A stretch of DNA of 64,000 nucleotides from Favolaschia claudopus (GCA_037176885.1 JAWWNJ010000063.1:930001-994000), one strand, 5' to 3'. Positions 24,540 through 35,697 are shown, numbered from the stretch's first letter. Numbers and translations: made by a program. The notes: generated by a model not told the origin, from the sequence alone.

Positions 24540-24805
24540 GAGTAGATTGCGACTGTGGCATGCAACAATTTCAGCGCGGTCGTACCCTGGGGTGGGCAAG
24601 AATATGGAATTTTGACGACTGCACAACCGAGTCGCGCTGTACATCAATGCGAGCCCTTGCGTTGGCCGGATATATGGAAGGGAGCGGCATGTTCAACCAC
24701 TTTGCAAAGCCGACCGAATTGAGACTTCCCCAGTTTTGTCCAGCGTGCAGTGCCAATATCGAGGAGTGTATCGTCATGGGACGCAAAATATTTTTGCCTC
24801 TTTAA
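24540..24805 (+). pseudogene. BTB-family third-exon fragment (copy 6)
   Basis: The frame around 24556-24805 matches only the last exon of the BTB family: MQQFQRGRTLGWARIWNFDD, CTTESRC, FCPACSANIEECIVMGRK. It stops before the usual LWDELP...LPPW ending. No BTB domain exons precede it. It is a remnant left by unequal recombination or deletion, 550 bp upstream of intact copy 7. Confidence 0.75.
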
Positions 24806-25352
24806 CTTGAAAACCAAATTCAAACGGTGTGGAATTGTACATGTGCTATCGCGGGTGGGGCAAAAACAGAGCCCAATCATTTGACTTTCGAACGTGAGTC
24901 CTCAATGATGGTCTCAATTTGAGCCGGCCAAGCGCGCAGAGCGCGCGTTGGCCGGGCGAACTTTGAGACGTTGCTTCTGAGAATGAGAATGAAGAAATCA
25001 ACTCCCAACAAGGCTGAGCCCAGTGATTCCAACTGCTACTTAGCCCGGAGATGCTTCGGTACTAGTACTTAGTACTTAGTGGAATCCTAAGTAGCTACGC
25101 TGCCTACGCAATCTTTTTCAGGTCCACAGTACCAGGGATGCCCGGAGGGCCCTACTGAATCTACACTTGCTGTAAATTGCTTGCTGCACCTGTAACAATG
25201 TTACCTTGGCTAAGTATTTTTCGGATCCATCATCCATGCTGAGCCGGATCTAGTCTCTCCTAGACAGACGCTCTATGTACTTGAGCTCGGTGCCCTCGCT
25301 ACATAGAAGCCGGATCAGTCCATCACAACACACTTTTCTTCCCAACATCATC
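24806..25352. other. Intergenic region with a GC-rich foldback
   Basis: Bases 24911-24969 form an imperfect inverted repeat (GTCTCAA ... GGCCAAGCGCGC, 4-base loop, GCGCGCGTTGGCC ... TTGAGAC). Short TAGTACT repeats lie near 25065. The promoter of BTB copy 7 follows. No gene is seen. Confidence 0.45.
24911..24969. repeat. 59-bp GC-rich foldback
   Basis: The outer GTCTCAA/TTGAGAC and inner CCGGCCAA/TTGGCCGG blocks pair, with a GCGCGC-rich tip. It could be a small transposon remnant or a transcribed hairpin. No flanking duplication was recognised. Confidence 0.4.
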
Positions 25353-26423
25353 ATGTCGGCGGAGCCCTCCGCCAAACGCCAACGCACCGAAGACGCGCCC
25401 CTGACGCGTTCCAATACGTGGAGAAGTGACGGAAATGTTGTTTTACAAGCCGGAAATACCCAATATCGCGTTCATTGGAGCGTTCTGTCCCTCCATTCCC
25501 CAGTCTTTCACGACATGCAGGGACTGCCCCAGCCACCCGAACAGCCCATCATCGAGGGATGTCCCGTAATAGAGCTTCTAGATGACCCCCAGGATGTCGA
25601 ATATCTTCTAGAGGCACTGTATACCCCGTACGTGTGCTTGTTGGTACAAAACATATTTCGGTCTCACATTGAAATCATAGGACGTTTCTAGGCCAGAAGA
25701 AGATCCCTTTTCCCGCTGTTGGTGCTTTGATACGCCTGGGACGGAAATATGAATTCAAAGCTCTCTTCGACTTGGTAGTGGGACGTCTCGCATCTGAATT
25801 CCCTAAGACCCTCAAAGGATATGATGCTATGAAACGGGGATATTCTTCCATCATAGACTACGACGGCTTGGATTTCGACGTAGTTGCACTGGCCAGCGAA
25901 AACAATCTCTTCACTATTCTGCCATGTGCGTACATGGCTGTCTTGAACGGTTATACCACGGTAAATGACTTAAGGTCTTACGAAAAACAATCCACTTCGG
26001 TCACTGACAGAGTGATAGGAGGAGATATTTGACGGTGTAGTAAATACCAAGAACGCAACACGGGTAACCCTAGCTCCGATACACATTCGCAAATGCCTCG
26101 TGGCGCAGCAACGTCTCGCAAACAAACAAATCGAATCTGATTATACATTTGGATGGGCGCTTGACGATGGTTTCGATGGTTGCCTTGCTAAATTAGCATG
26201 CATGGCGGCCCGGGCGAATCTTCTGAGCATATACATGCGCTGCAAGAGCTTTCAAGGTTTTGCCATGCCGAGCATCATCAAGGAATCCAAATTCTGTTCT
26301 TCGTGTGGGTCAAAGGCCAGACTGAGCCTTGCAGCAGGCCGGAAGAAACTGTGGGATGAGCTTCCGGAAGTCTTTGACCTCCCCTCTTGGAACGAGCTGA
26401 AGAACGACCAGTCGAACGCTTAG
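25353..26423 (+). CDS. BTB/POZ domain protein, copy 7
   Basis: Three exons (25353-25627, 25681-25960, 26019-26423) give 319 residues. The BTB part reads AKRQRTEDAPLTRSNTW, YRVHWSVLSLHSPVFHDM, then KIPFPAVGALIRLGRKYEF. The C-terminal exon differs from the array consensus in its middle (SDYTFGWALDDGFDG, CLAKLACMAAR). It keeps KFCSSCGSKARLSLAAGRKK and LWDELPEVFDLPSWNELK. The same subtype (YTFGWAL) is seen in copy 8, so the two are probably closest relatives. All frames are open and splice sites canonical. Confidence 0.9.
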
Positions 26424-27527
26424 GGTGACTAATCGCTCTAATTTTCTTTCCACTGCTGATCTTCAGTCCAGAAGTAGAAACTCGGCAGTGTATTAATTGT
26501 CGACAATGAATTATATTCCCCTTCCACCGCCAGCTCGAGATGCTGAAATACTTTCGGTGTCGGCAAGGATTATTCGCTGAAAGTCAGCGACGATCTACGA
26601 ATCATAATATTTATGAATCTAGTCCGGCGTCTTTGGGTTATAGGGAAGATTTTTATGCTCTGGTCTTGATCTCGCTCTTTCACAATGTATATATAACATT
26701 AACGATCGGGTGAGCAATCTCGGTCGCACACGGTGCTTTTATATTTTGCTCAGCTTCCAGGCCGCTTTGCTGAAACTGTTATAGGCTCTCCGAGAGACAG
26801 CGGCGCAGCGCTGCGTCTACTCATGAAGGACGTGACGTGGCATACGTCGCAGGAATACAAGGCGCTGGTCATCTCGTGTGCACTGGGGAGTATTCTTAAA
26901 CTTTTGTGGATCCATCATGATTTCGGTATGTACTCCGTGCGGTGATTTGAAGAGAGTGGAAAGCCTAAGAGCCAATAGCATTCAGGTGGCAGGAAGACAA
27001 ACCTAATTTGGCAAGCTCAAAGGCGCGAAGTTCACATACGGGGCATACAACATTATTCTTTTGTGGGTCCATCATAATTTGCATCTGCCACCATGCATAC
27101 TATCTCCGCTCAGTGGAAGATGGCGGCCAGACCCAAGGGTTTCTTAGGCTTTCACTGCGTCCCTGTAAGTCTATGTCGTGTAGCAGTGACCGATGACTCA
27201 ACCTCAATCTGCAGTGCGACGGACAACGAGAGGCGACACAGAATTTACTACAGAAAATCCACACGGCACACGGACAGTTCCAACATTACCGTGCAGGCGC
27301 TCTCACTGTTTTCGGACTCGGACTTTCACACCAAGATCGCATGTAGCACCAAGACTATGGCTCAGCGCTCAGCCTTGAGAAGAACGACGGCAAATAAAGG
27401 CAAGTTGCTACGACAATTCGGGTCGCCGCGAAACGTCACGTCACTACCTTTGCCTGACCAGAATCGCGCCATCCTTGTGTGCAACTCCACCTCTTATCCT
27501 CTCAGTCCTCTGTGCCGCCCGTCTGCA
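26424..27527. other. Intergenic region and duplicated P450 upstream sequence
   Basis: From about 27000 on, the sequence matches the reverse complement of about 43340-44165 upstream of the second P450, for example TTTTGTGGGTCCATCATAATTT and TTCGGACTCGGACTTTC. A related short block (TTTTGTGGATCCATCATGATTT) occurs once more near 26905-26926, so part of it is repeated in tandem. No separate gene is seen. Confidence 0.55.
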
Positions 27528-29669
27528 ATGTACACTGAAGCAGCAGCTACTTGCGCTATTGTTTTGCTTGTCGTCCATTACATCTACTCTCAGCGGACTC
27601 GGAATCCCCACAATCTGCCCCTCCCTCCCGGCCCCCAACCCCACCTCATTGTCGGCAACCTAAAAGACTTACCAGCAGGTGGACGCGAATGGGATGGTTA
27701 TGAGGCCCTTGCGCGAAGGTTTAGTCCGTGCCCGAGTCGATACTTCCAAATATCCGTTTCTCAACCATCGTTTCCAGAAAGCGACGTCATATACCTGCGC
27801 GTGTTAGGGACTTCTATCTTATCGCTAAACTCTTTCAATGCCGCAAACGAACTCCTCAATCAGCGAGGTGCTGTCTGGTCCGATAGGTAGTGTCTTTAGC
27901 CCAACGTTTGAGTCCACTGATGCAACTCATGTTGTTCACAGGCCGCGGCTGCCAATGATTAAAGAGCTGTCTGTACTCGACCATTCCTCCTTTTCTCTCT
28001 GGAATCTGATGTGACTTTTAGAATGGGCTGGGACTGGAGTTTGGTCTTGCAGTCATACCATGAGGGATTTGCGTCCCATCGCCGAATTGTCCAGCAGCAT
28101 TTCCAGCCAGGCATTGTGTCGGCGCAATATCGACCAGTGATGATATTTGAAGTTAAGGTTCTGCTCCGGAGTCTCCTCACTTCACCCCATCGCTTTGCTG
28201 ATCATCTCAAGCGGTATGCACCGAATCATTTCTCTCGTCTATCACACTCACGCTTGGTTAGTATGGCCGGCGCCATTATCATGATGGTGACTTACGGGCA
28301 TCGAGTCGTCGCAGATGATGATCCATTCATACAACTGGCTGAAGAAGTTCGACGCCATTCGGAGGAAACTCCGGGAGCAGCTTTGGTGGATACCTTGCCG
28401 ATTTGTGAATGCGCCGTCTGTTTGATGTTACCTCCACTATATGTTTTAATTTTTTTTCATACAGTGATCTACTTGCCTTCGTTCATTGCTCCTTTCAAGC
28501 GGCTCGCGCTGTGGAGGCGTCAACTGTCGGTGAAAATGCGAGATGCACCTTTTCTTGTTGTTAAGGACCATCTAGGGAGTCGTTCTGCTGTCGCTTTCAC
28601 AATTTGAATTTCTCATATCTATGGTAGGCCAAAGGCAATGCTGTTCCTTCGATGGTCAGCTCTCTATTAGAATCCGAATCTCGTCCTAAAGATGGTAGCG
28701 ACGAGGAACTGATCAAAAACTGTGGGGGTGTGGTCTACAGCGGTTTGTGCCTTTGCTATTATATCAGTAAGGCCTCAACACTGAATCATTGTTAGCTGGT
28801 GCGGATACGGTAACAATGCTTCACTTCACTGTTTATTCCCATCTGACCCAGTAGACGGCAACGGCGCTCACGAATTTTTTCCTGGCCATGTCTTTATATC
28901 CCGACGTTCAACGTCGCGCTCACACAGAATTGGACGCAGTCGTCGGTCGAGGGCGCCTTCCTGATTTTTCTGACCGAGACCAGTTACCATACATCGGGGC
29001 CATTTTGAAAGAGACTTTACGCTGGAAGGCGGTCGCCCCTCTCGGTACGTACAGTTCAACCGAGGTTTTCAGAATAGAATTGATGATAATTCAGGTGTTC
29101 CTCATTGTACAACGCAGGCGGAGGAGTACCGCGGCAGATATATACCGGCGAAAACCACTGTTCTAGCCAATATATCGTAGGAGTTCTTTGTCTTTGTGTT
29201 CTACTCGTCATCTCTCTAATTTAATTTGGCCAGAGCAATGCTTCATGACCCAGAAGTTTATACTGATCCCGACGAATTCAAACCAGACCGATTCATCGCA
29301 ACAGGAGTTCAACAAGCCGCTCCCGACCCAGCTCGAGCAGCTTTTGGTTTCGGTAGGCGGTATGCCTGCTTCAATGTATCTATTCTCTCATGGTTTGCTG
29401 ACAAGCTGATTAAAGCATCTGCCCTGGCCGTTATTTCGCAGACGATTCGATCTGGATCGCAATTTCAAACATTCTCCAAGTATTCACGATTGAAAGCGTT
29501 GACATCAAGAAAAGCGATGTCCAATGGAGCTCTGGCCTCGTTAGGTATATTCTTTGAAGCTTCATGAAGTTATTTTAACAGTTACAGTGTTCCAAGTGCC
29601 TTTGGTTGTGATGTTCAGCCTCGGTTTGAGGGCGCCAAAAGTTTGGCTGGCGACGGATCTGAAAACTGA
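27000..29669 (+). repeat. Left arm of an inverted segmental duplication carrying a P450 gene
   Basis: This segment and 41192-44165 (minus) hold the same P450 gene with its 3' end and several hundred bases of upstream sequence. Coding stretches differ at few positions: 2 of about 63 residues differ in the third exon, and 8 of 65 in the first. The arms are about 11.5 kb apart. Confidence 0.85.
27528..29669 (+). CDS. Cytochrome P450 monooxygenase, copy A
   Basis: About ten short exons were read. The protein opens with a membrane anchor (MYTEAAATCAIVLLVVHYIY) and the hinge LPLPPGPQPHLIVGNL. It carries the I-helix YSAGADT (spliced across 28741-28810), the K-helix KETLRW, FKPDRF, and the heme loop FGFGRR joined to ICPGRYFAD across a 60-base intron, so the heme cysteine is present. 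It ends FEGAKSLAGDGSEN at 29669. It would be an ER-bound oxygenase using a P450 reductase; the substrate is unknown. The first donor reads GTCCGT where copy B has GTATGT, and the second donor region has a 4-base insertion. This copy may therefore splice poorly. Confidence 0.8.
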
Positions 29670-30046
29670 TTTTGAGCCGCCTTTGGTCACGGCGTCGGTG
29701 GCTAAGGTAGATCTAGATACCACGGTGTGTTGGTGACCTCGAAACACTGTATCGGATGTTCAATTTGATTCGTTGAATGTGCTGGGAATGAAGTTCATCA
29801 AGGGACCACTGTTCATTTTCCCAGAGCGAGTTCTTCTATTCCACATTCTTCTTTGATATCGATAGCCCGTCATGGAACTGTACAACACAGTTTTTCGATC
29901 ATTGACTGCAAAGCATGGGTGTTAATTGATAACGCCGTTACGCAATTTTACACGAGCGTCGACATAAATCAGCAGGATGAGATCAAAAAATATTCGTATA
30001 TCGGCCCTCCGTCTACGCAAATGCGTTGTAGTACTCCGCTCACCAT
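29670..30046. other. Convergent intergenic region
   Basis: This stretch lies between the 3' ends of P450 copy A and BTB copy 8. Nothing recognisable is seen. Confidence 0.5.
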
Positions 30047-31141
30047 TTAATACTCATTCTTCAACTCATCCCACGGAGCAAGCTCAAACGCTTCAGGCAG
30101 CTCATCCCATATCTTGCGTCGACCGGTGTTAATCGATTGTTTTGCCTGAGAAGTACAGCGAGCGCATAGTTTGAACCATGCCATATCCGGTCGGTCAAGA
30201 CCATAGAATGTAGCCGTTGGATTGAACACGAATTTGTGCAGAGCGTCAATCCGCGCGGCGTTACAGCGCGCGGCGTCAGTGCATTCGCTATCGGATTTCG
30301 TCAACGCCCAACCAAATGTGTAGTTCGGCAGAGCCTGTTTGATGGTCAGCGTCTGGAGGGCGGAGACACAACGCTGAATATGGATAGGAGCTAGGCAGGA
30401 TCGGGTTCCGTCTTCGTTATCGACTCCTTGAAAAATTTCTTCCTGGTCCATATTGTGAGTATACGGGAGTGGTAAGTAGCTGAATTAGCTTACGGTCGTG
30501 AATTTGTTTATTATAAAGAAGTATGCGCCGGGGAGAATACTCATGATGCTGTTGTCGCTGGCTATGTTGACGACGTCGAAGGTTGCACCATTGTAGCCCT
30601 CGATTGCAATATAGTCTTCCTGCAGCGCATCGAACTCGGGCAATGCCGTGGGGTACTCAGAGGTTAAGCGCGACACAGCCAGCTGGTAGAGGTTCTTGAA
30701 ATCGTACTTCCGTCCCAATCTGATGAGTGCGCCCACTACAGATACAGTGATTTGCTCTTGGCAGAGAAATGTTCTGCATTTTTATCAGCTCTGTGGTCAG
30801 GACCGACTTTTCGTCCTCGCTGAATTCAAGAACACGTACGGGTCATATAGCACCTTGAGCAGATTCTCGACATCCGAGGGCTTGTCGCAAACCTCAACTA
30901 CAGGACATCCTTCGACACAGGGCTGATTGGGAGGCTGCGGAAGACTTTGCATGTCGCGAAAAAATGACGAGTTGCGGGCAAGAATGCTCCAATCAACACG
31001 AAACTGGATGTTTTCTGCTTGCAAAACGACACTTCCATCGGAGTTCCATATATCTGAGCGGCGAATTGTTTGTATATCGTCTGTTCGTTGACGTTTCGCG
31101 GGAGGGGGCTCCGAGTCTGTGGAAGGCAAGGTGGAAGGCAT
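30047..31141 (-). CDS. BTB/POZ domain protein, copy 8
   Basis: Three exons (31141-30840, 30773-30494, 30442-30047) give 325 residues. It has a slightly longer leader (MPSTLPSTDSEPPPAKRQR) and a BTB domain with FRVDWSILARNSSFFRDM and KYDFKNLYQLAVSRLTSEYP. Exon 3 starts EEIFQGVDN and contains YTFGWALTKSDSECTDAARC, LCARCTSQAKQSINTGRRK, and IWDELPEAFELAPWDELK. It is transcribed divergently from copy 9 across 235 bp. Confidence 0.9.
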
Positions 31142-31376
31142 AACGGAAAGCGAGTGCTAGTGGGCTGAGCCAACTTGGATCGAAAAAAGGATAGCAGGCG
31201 ATTTTTCGAGGGCCAGAGGAGAATGCTGACACGCCGGACGCTGGGTGGATCACTGAATGCTCTCAGAGTCGCGAAAATACTAGCCAGCGACTGTGAGATG
31301 GTGGTCGAAACAGAAGAGGCGTGAATCAAGGGATCAGTGATCAATTGATCGACATTCTCTTTCACAATTGACCCTC
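31142..31376. promoter_or_regulatory. Bidirectional promoter region of a divergent BTB pair
   Basis: Only 235 bp separate the start codons of copies 8 and 9. The palindrome GATCAATTGATC (31339-31350) lies 26 bp before the copy 9 ATG. It matches the core of the palindrome before copy 1. A weaker GATCC site lies on the copy 8 side. Confidence 0.5.
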
Positions 31377-32471
31377 ATGTCCGAATCTGAATCTCCACCC
31401 ACAAAGCGTCAACGCACGGACGACACGGAGGTCATTCGCTCAGACATATGGAAAGCAGACGGCAGCGTTGTTCTGCAAGCGGGAAATACGCAGTTTCGCG
31501 TACACTGGAGCGTCCTTGCGGAGAATTCGTCTGTTTTCAGCGACATGCAGGGGCTTCCCCAACCGTCAGACCAGCCCACCGTTGAGGGCTGTTCAATAGT
31601 CGAGCTTTCTGACGATCCGGACGATATCAAGTTTCTACTCAAGGCTCTCTACATCCCGTTCGCAAACCCTCCCTTCTTTGACGTGGCATTTTTTAACCCC
31701 GGTGCTCCTAATCCAAATGTCAGATCCTTTCACTGTCAAAAAATACTTCCTTTTCCAGTCGTTCGGGCTTTCGTGAAACTGGGTCGGAAATATGATTTCG
31801 AGTATCTTTACGAATCCGCTCTGGAACGCCTTACGACTCATTTTCCAACGACCCTCAGAGAACATGATGCCTCTAGAGCATCATACTTAACGACCATGGA
31901 GTTCTATCCCGGCATACACCGTGATGTCTTATCGCTCGCTAATGAGAGCAAGCTTTCCACCGTTCTACCAAGCGTGTACTATGCGTTGTCGAGTTTCACC
32001 GTGGTAAGTTTCGAATTCGTCCTGCTCGTGGAGTTTCCAAAGTAACGCCCTAATCGACAATGATAGACTCAGCTCCTTTCTGAAACTCTGAGGCCGGATG
32101 GTAGTATCGTAGAATCTCTATCCGCTACGGATTTGGGTAGGTGTGCCTCCGGCCGCGAAGACGTTTTCAAGACACAGTTTCAACCTGGTTTCACCCTAGG
32201 GTGGATACGGCAATGTGAATTTACCGAGGGCTGCTTGGACCCCTTGCAATGTCAGGCTTCGCGGCAGGCTCTTCTCGCACATTGCATGGACAAGTATAGT
32301 CGATGTATTTTGATGCCACCGAGATGGCCTACCCTGGGAGATTTTCGGTTCTGTGAAGATTGTCTGAAGATGATCCATAATTCCATGACAAGCGGACGGA
32401 AGAAAGGCTGGGAGCAGCTGCCGCGTCTCTTTGGCCTCCCACCGTGGAACGAGTTGAAGAACGGCGACTGA
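31377..32471 (+). CDS. BTB/POZ domain protein, copy 9
   Basis: Three exons (31377-31657, 31724-32003, 32067-32471) give 321 residues. The order is TKRQRTDDTEVIRSDIW, QFRVHWSVLAENSSVFSDM, and KYDFEYLYESALERLTTHFP. The C-terminal exon has FTLGWIRQCEF, GCLDPLQC, FCEDCLKMIHNS, and GRKKGWEQLPRLFGLPPW. Both cysteine pairs are complete. The first exon resembles copies 3 and 10 (RSDIW and SDGSV-type leaders). It looks intact. Confidence 0.9.
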
Positions 32472-33049
32472 AGGTGAAATTTTGCCGTCTAAATGTAAGC
32501 CTATCATTTCTGAGGTCTCCGAATACGATGCTCAGTGCAGCTCAGGATAATGGTGGTCGTGTCCCAGAAGGGACTCCGTCTTTTAGTTGCAATTCCAATA
32601 AGTACACTGAAATTTCAATGATTTCCTCGACAGTTGTTTTGATAATCGGAGGAGGAATACGATAACATTTCTCCCAGAAGTTGAAGCGCACAAATGTATA
32701 AATAGGAGAAGTCAACCGTGGGAATTCGAATCATTTTTGAACCATTTCCCACGGTTGAGAAAACTTATGTCTCTCATACCGTCCCAATGCGTGCTTGGTC
32801 TATCGGCTCGTGTATGTAGTTCCTATTCTCATTCCACTGGAACACAGACCTACAACTTTTCGAAATTCCTGAAAGCGTGCTATAGCGTAGCAAGACAGAT
32901 CCCTGTTCAAGATGTGCCGCCGCTCGAGACTTCCATGATCGTAGGGGCGCGCCACGAGTCGTTGGTAAACGCCGAAATGGGGACTGCCTACGTCGGGTTT
33001 GCTTAAATGGTCAGTAGTCATCTATACTCGCGTACTAGAACTTACCTAG
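32472..33049. other. Intergenic region with a hairpin
   Basis: A 12-bp perfect inverted repeat (CAACCGTGGGAA at 32713-32724, TTCCCACGGTTG at 32746-32757) forms a hairpin with a 21-base loop. No gene is recognised. Confidence 0.45.
32713..32757. repeat. 12-bp stem hairpin
   Basis: CAACCGTGGGAA and TTCCCACGGTTG pair perfectly around 21 bases. It may be a small foldback element or part of a 3' region. No flanking duplication was seen. Confidence 0.45.
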
Positions 33050-33536
33050 ACAGAACAAATTGTGGTCCACTCCAACACATCTGCGTATATCAGTAACAGC
33101 AAGAGAGGTCCGGGTCCCCTCCTCTTTCTCGACACCGTCAAAGAAGTCATTCTATCGCCAATTGAAATCTGTCAGTCAAGAGAGGCTAGCTGTTCGGACT
33201 GGACTTCATACTTTATTGTATAAGCGGACAGCATGATAGCAAGCATAAGGTAGGACGGACCGGATGTTGGTCTCACTTGCCAACGCAATGACATCGAGTT
33301 CCAAGCCGGGGATCGTCAATGACGGTATAGTCAAGCGGGAACACGTGTGGCAATCCTTGCATGTCGCTGAACACGGAGGAATGAAGAGCAAGCACGCTCA
33401 AATGGACGCGAAATTGCGTATTTCCGGCTTGTAGAACAGTATTTCCATCGTTCAACCAGATGTCGGACCGCCTGAAGGTCGTGTTTCCAGGTGTAGGGGA
33501 CTTTGACGTGTTGGCACTGGTAGAAACGAGTGGCAT
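33050..33536 (-). pseudogene. BTB-family pseudogene with an internal deletion
   Basis: The minus strand from 33536 reads a family first exon (RRSDIWLNDGNTVLQAGNTQ, FRVHLSVLALHSSVFSDMQG) up to GLPH. It then jumps out of frame to the end of the second exon (LELDVIALASETNIRSVLPY). It later shows only the start of a third exon (NDFFDGVEKEEGTRTSLAVT, DIRRCVG) near 33065-33135. The second half of exon 1, the first half of exon 2 and most of exon 3 are missing. It lies directly next to the left end of the 33.7-kb element. Confidence 0.8.
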
Positions 33537-33702
33537 CTCGGCCTGATCTCCGCCGCGGATCAAAGGCAGCGAAATTTTGAACCGTGGGTAAATTGGCTCG
33601 CACCTGGTTGAATCCCAATTGAATCCCAAAAATTCGACATCGATGTCGCTGAAGTCGTTGAGTAAAATTTCTTCAAGTGGCTTTATATTTCACAGGCATC
33701 CG

Positions 33703-33710
33703 CAATAATT
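33703..33710. repeat. Left target-site duplication CAATAATT
   Basis: The octamer is repeated at 38572-38579 immediately outside the other end of the island. Eight-base duplications are known for hAT and KDZ/Zisupton transposons. Confidence 0.6.
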
Positions 33711-34170
33711 CGGGCAAAATTATTTCGCCGCGTCGAGTTGGCGCGGCTGTCATGCGGCGCGTCTGCGGCGGGTCAAGCGGTAGGCCTAAACATAGTGAGT
33801 GTGTATTCCACATTCTTATATGTTTAGGTTACAGTATATGTGGCCACTATGTACTTACTTAGTAGCTTGTATAGATGGCCCGGGCAAGGAGTCAACACTG
33901 TCGTGTAAGTTCATGTTATCGCAATTTTATCATAGGTTGGACGCGGCGGTGATGCGGTGGGGAGCGGTAGTCGAGCGGCGGCCGCGGCGAATTTTGTGAC
34001 AACTTCGCCGCGTCACTTCTCTTTGACGCGGCTGTATCGCCGCGTCGCGCGGTAGTGCGCGGCGCTGCGAGACAGACTATGCGGCGTGTTTCAGCAGTGA
34101 CGCGGCCCACTTCAAACCTACCGCGGTACCGGTTGTCTCACACACGGTGCATTTGCGGCCAACCTGCGGC
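33711..34170. repeat. Left GC-rich subterminal repeat region
   Basis: CGCCGCGTC occurs at about 33726, 34006 and 34049, and GCGGTAG at about 33777, 33963 and 34059. A foldback GCGGCGAA...TTCGCCGC lies at about 33984-34012. A separate 10-bp inverted repeat (CCTAAACATA/TATGTTTAGG) lies at about 33784-33828. The base composition contrasts sharply with the AT-rich surroundings. Confidence 0.65.
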
Positions 34171-34743
34171 GCTGGTCTCAGTGGTCTTCAAGTTCAACAC
34201 TGTACTTTGCCCATACTATTAACAGCTTCGACGGCTCTACTAATGGCCTACTTTGGGACAGAAGAATAACCAGTGCAAAGAAATCTTAGCTGAATACTAC
34301 TTATTTCAACCGCACTCTGAGTCAATGGTACTTCCTCTCTTGCAATCGAGACTTCTAGTGAAACCCACCCCTCTCTTCTTTCTTCATGAGACCCTCACTC
34401 ATTGTCAACGGCGCTCTCATAATTCTGTTGGCCATGACCAACCGAGGCCGCCTTCCAGCCCTATATGAATGGATCTACTCTGTAATGCGCTCATCTTACA
34501 CAATCCCCGTCATTCTCGCGCTGTATGGGCTCGTTCTTGTTTATTTGCTGGTATCTGTCAAGCGCCTTGAAGACACAGAGCCATCCGAGTCTTCCACTCA
34601 GCGTCGTAAAACACGACTCGTCCCGTATTATAACAGCAGAGGTATGCATTCATGATTTACATCTCCCACCAACGCCTTCTCATCCTGATAATCTGTCAGG
34701 TCAGCTTCAAGGTTTGGTACGAGAGGAGAAGACTCATCAAAAC

Positions 34744-35697
34744 ATGCCAACAACCTCCCGCACTCAGCGCAAACAAACTCATTCACTACCAATGCCTACG
34801 CCAGCCGCTGCTCCCGCTGAGAGCGATCTCGCTCCTGCTCCCGTACACCAACGTACTCCGCCACCCCTGCCTCAGGGCACCGCGTCTGCACCCCCTCGCT
34901 TGGTCGATGAAGCTCCATTATCGACATTTCCATTGCCGTCGTGGGACGGCTTCCCGGACGGTCGCCTTAGGTGCCATTTCACACCTCAACAACTCGAAGA
35001 TACCTCTCAGCTTGCTATCTACTGGGTTGGGGATCGGCTTCCTGGCAAGCAAGGCTCACCAACCGCTGCTACAGCAGAAAAGGGCAAAGTTTCTCGTTTT
35101 CAATGCGCCGGGGTGGTCGAATGTGAATCGAAAGTATGCCTTACCCAAATTGCCCCCGGCGCAAATATTTCTCGGCAGGTACAATCGGAATGCACCTGCG
35201 GGTTGAAGCTTCATCATCGTTCGTGCAAAGTCGAATGGTTGATCATTCAATACAGGGGTGGTGCCGTCTTTGAGTGCAACCACACTCACAGTCATTCAAG
35301 ATATACTCATTCACTTTCTACTCCGAAATCCAAGCCACCTCAACTCCGGTCTTTCATTTCAAGACAACCCGTATCTCTCATTTCATCTCAACCACCCGAA
35401 TCGTTGAATCCGCGCCGTTCCGATTCGCCTCAGAGCTCCGTTCCGCAACGGGTTGAAGGTGAGTTTACTTTCGAGTTTTTGCTCCTACTGTCATGTGCTA
35501 ACATGAGGTTTGAGGCGAACCAGCGCTCGAAGATAGCCCAGTACCGGAACCCCAACTACAAGATCCCAAAAGCGATCCTGGTAAGTTGTTCTGTAGTTCC
35601 AAGATGGGTGCCGTTAATTTGTATCAAAGTCATACAGCCGCAGGATGCAGCAACAAATTCGGATAATGAGAGGATGATAGATCCAGATGCAGATTAG
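34744..35697 (+). CDS. GCM-like zinc-binding DNA-binding protein of the island
   Basis: From ATG 34744, a Pro/Ala/Thr-rich leader is followed by LPSWDGFPDGRLRCHFTPQQ and LEDTSQLAIYWVGDRLPG. A cysteine/histidine core comes next: CAGVVECESKVC, ECTCGLKLHHRSCKVEW, and FECNHTHSHSRYTHS. That spacing resembles GCM/WRKY-type zinc folds of proteins linked to fungal DNA transposons (WRKY-GCM1 group). The tail is Ser/Pro-rich and acidic. One or two short introns near 35461-35517 and 35580-35655 are likely, and the final exon ends NERMIDPDAD. It could bind the GC-rich ends of the element. The domain assignment is from pattern only. Confidence 0.6.
   Translation: MPTTSRTQRKQTHSLPMPTPAAAPAESDLAPAPVHQRTPPPLPQGTASAPPRLVDEAPLSTFPLPSWDGFPDGRLRCHFTPQQLEDTSQLAIYWVGDRLPGKQGSPTAATAEKGKVSRFQCAGVVECESKVCLTQIAPGANISRQVQSECTCGLKLHHRSCKVEWLIIQYRGGAVFECNHTHSHSRYTHSLSTPKSKPPQLRSFISRQPVSLISSQPPESLNPRRSDSPQSSVPQRVEGEFTFEFLLLLSCANMRFEANQRSKIAQYRNPNYKIPKAILVSCSVVPRWVPLICIKVIQPQDAATNSDNERMIDPDAD

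Noticed and set aside
29300..29420. Apparent loss of the heme-binding cysteine in P450 copy A
   Set aside because: Reading straight through gives no CPG motif, but a GTATGC...TTAAAG intron joins FGFGRR to ICPGRYFAD, so the site is intact.
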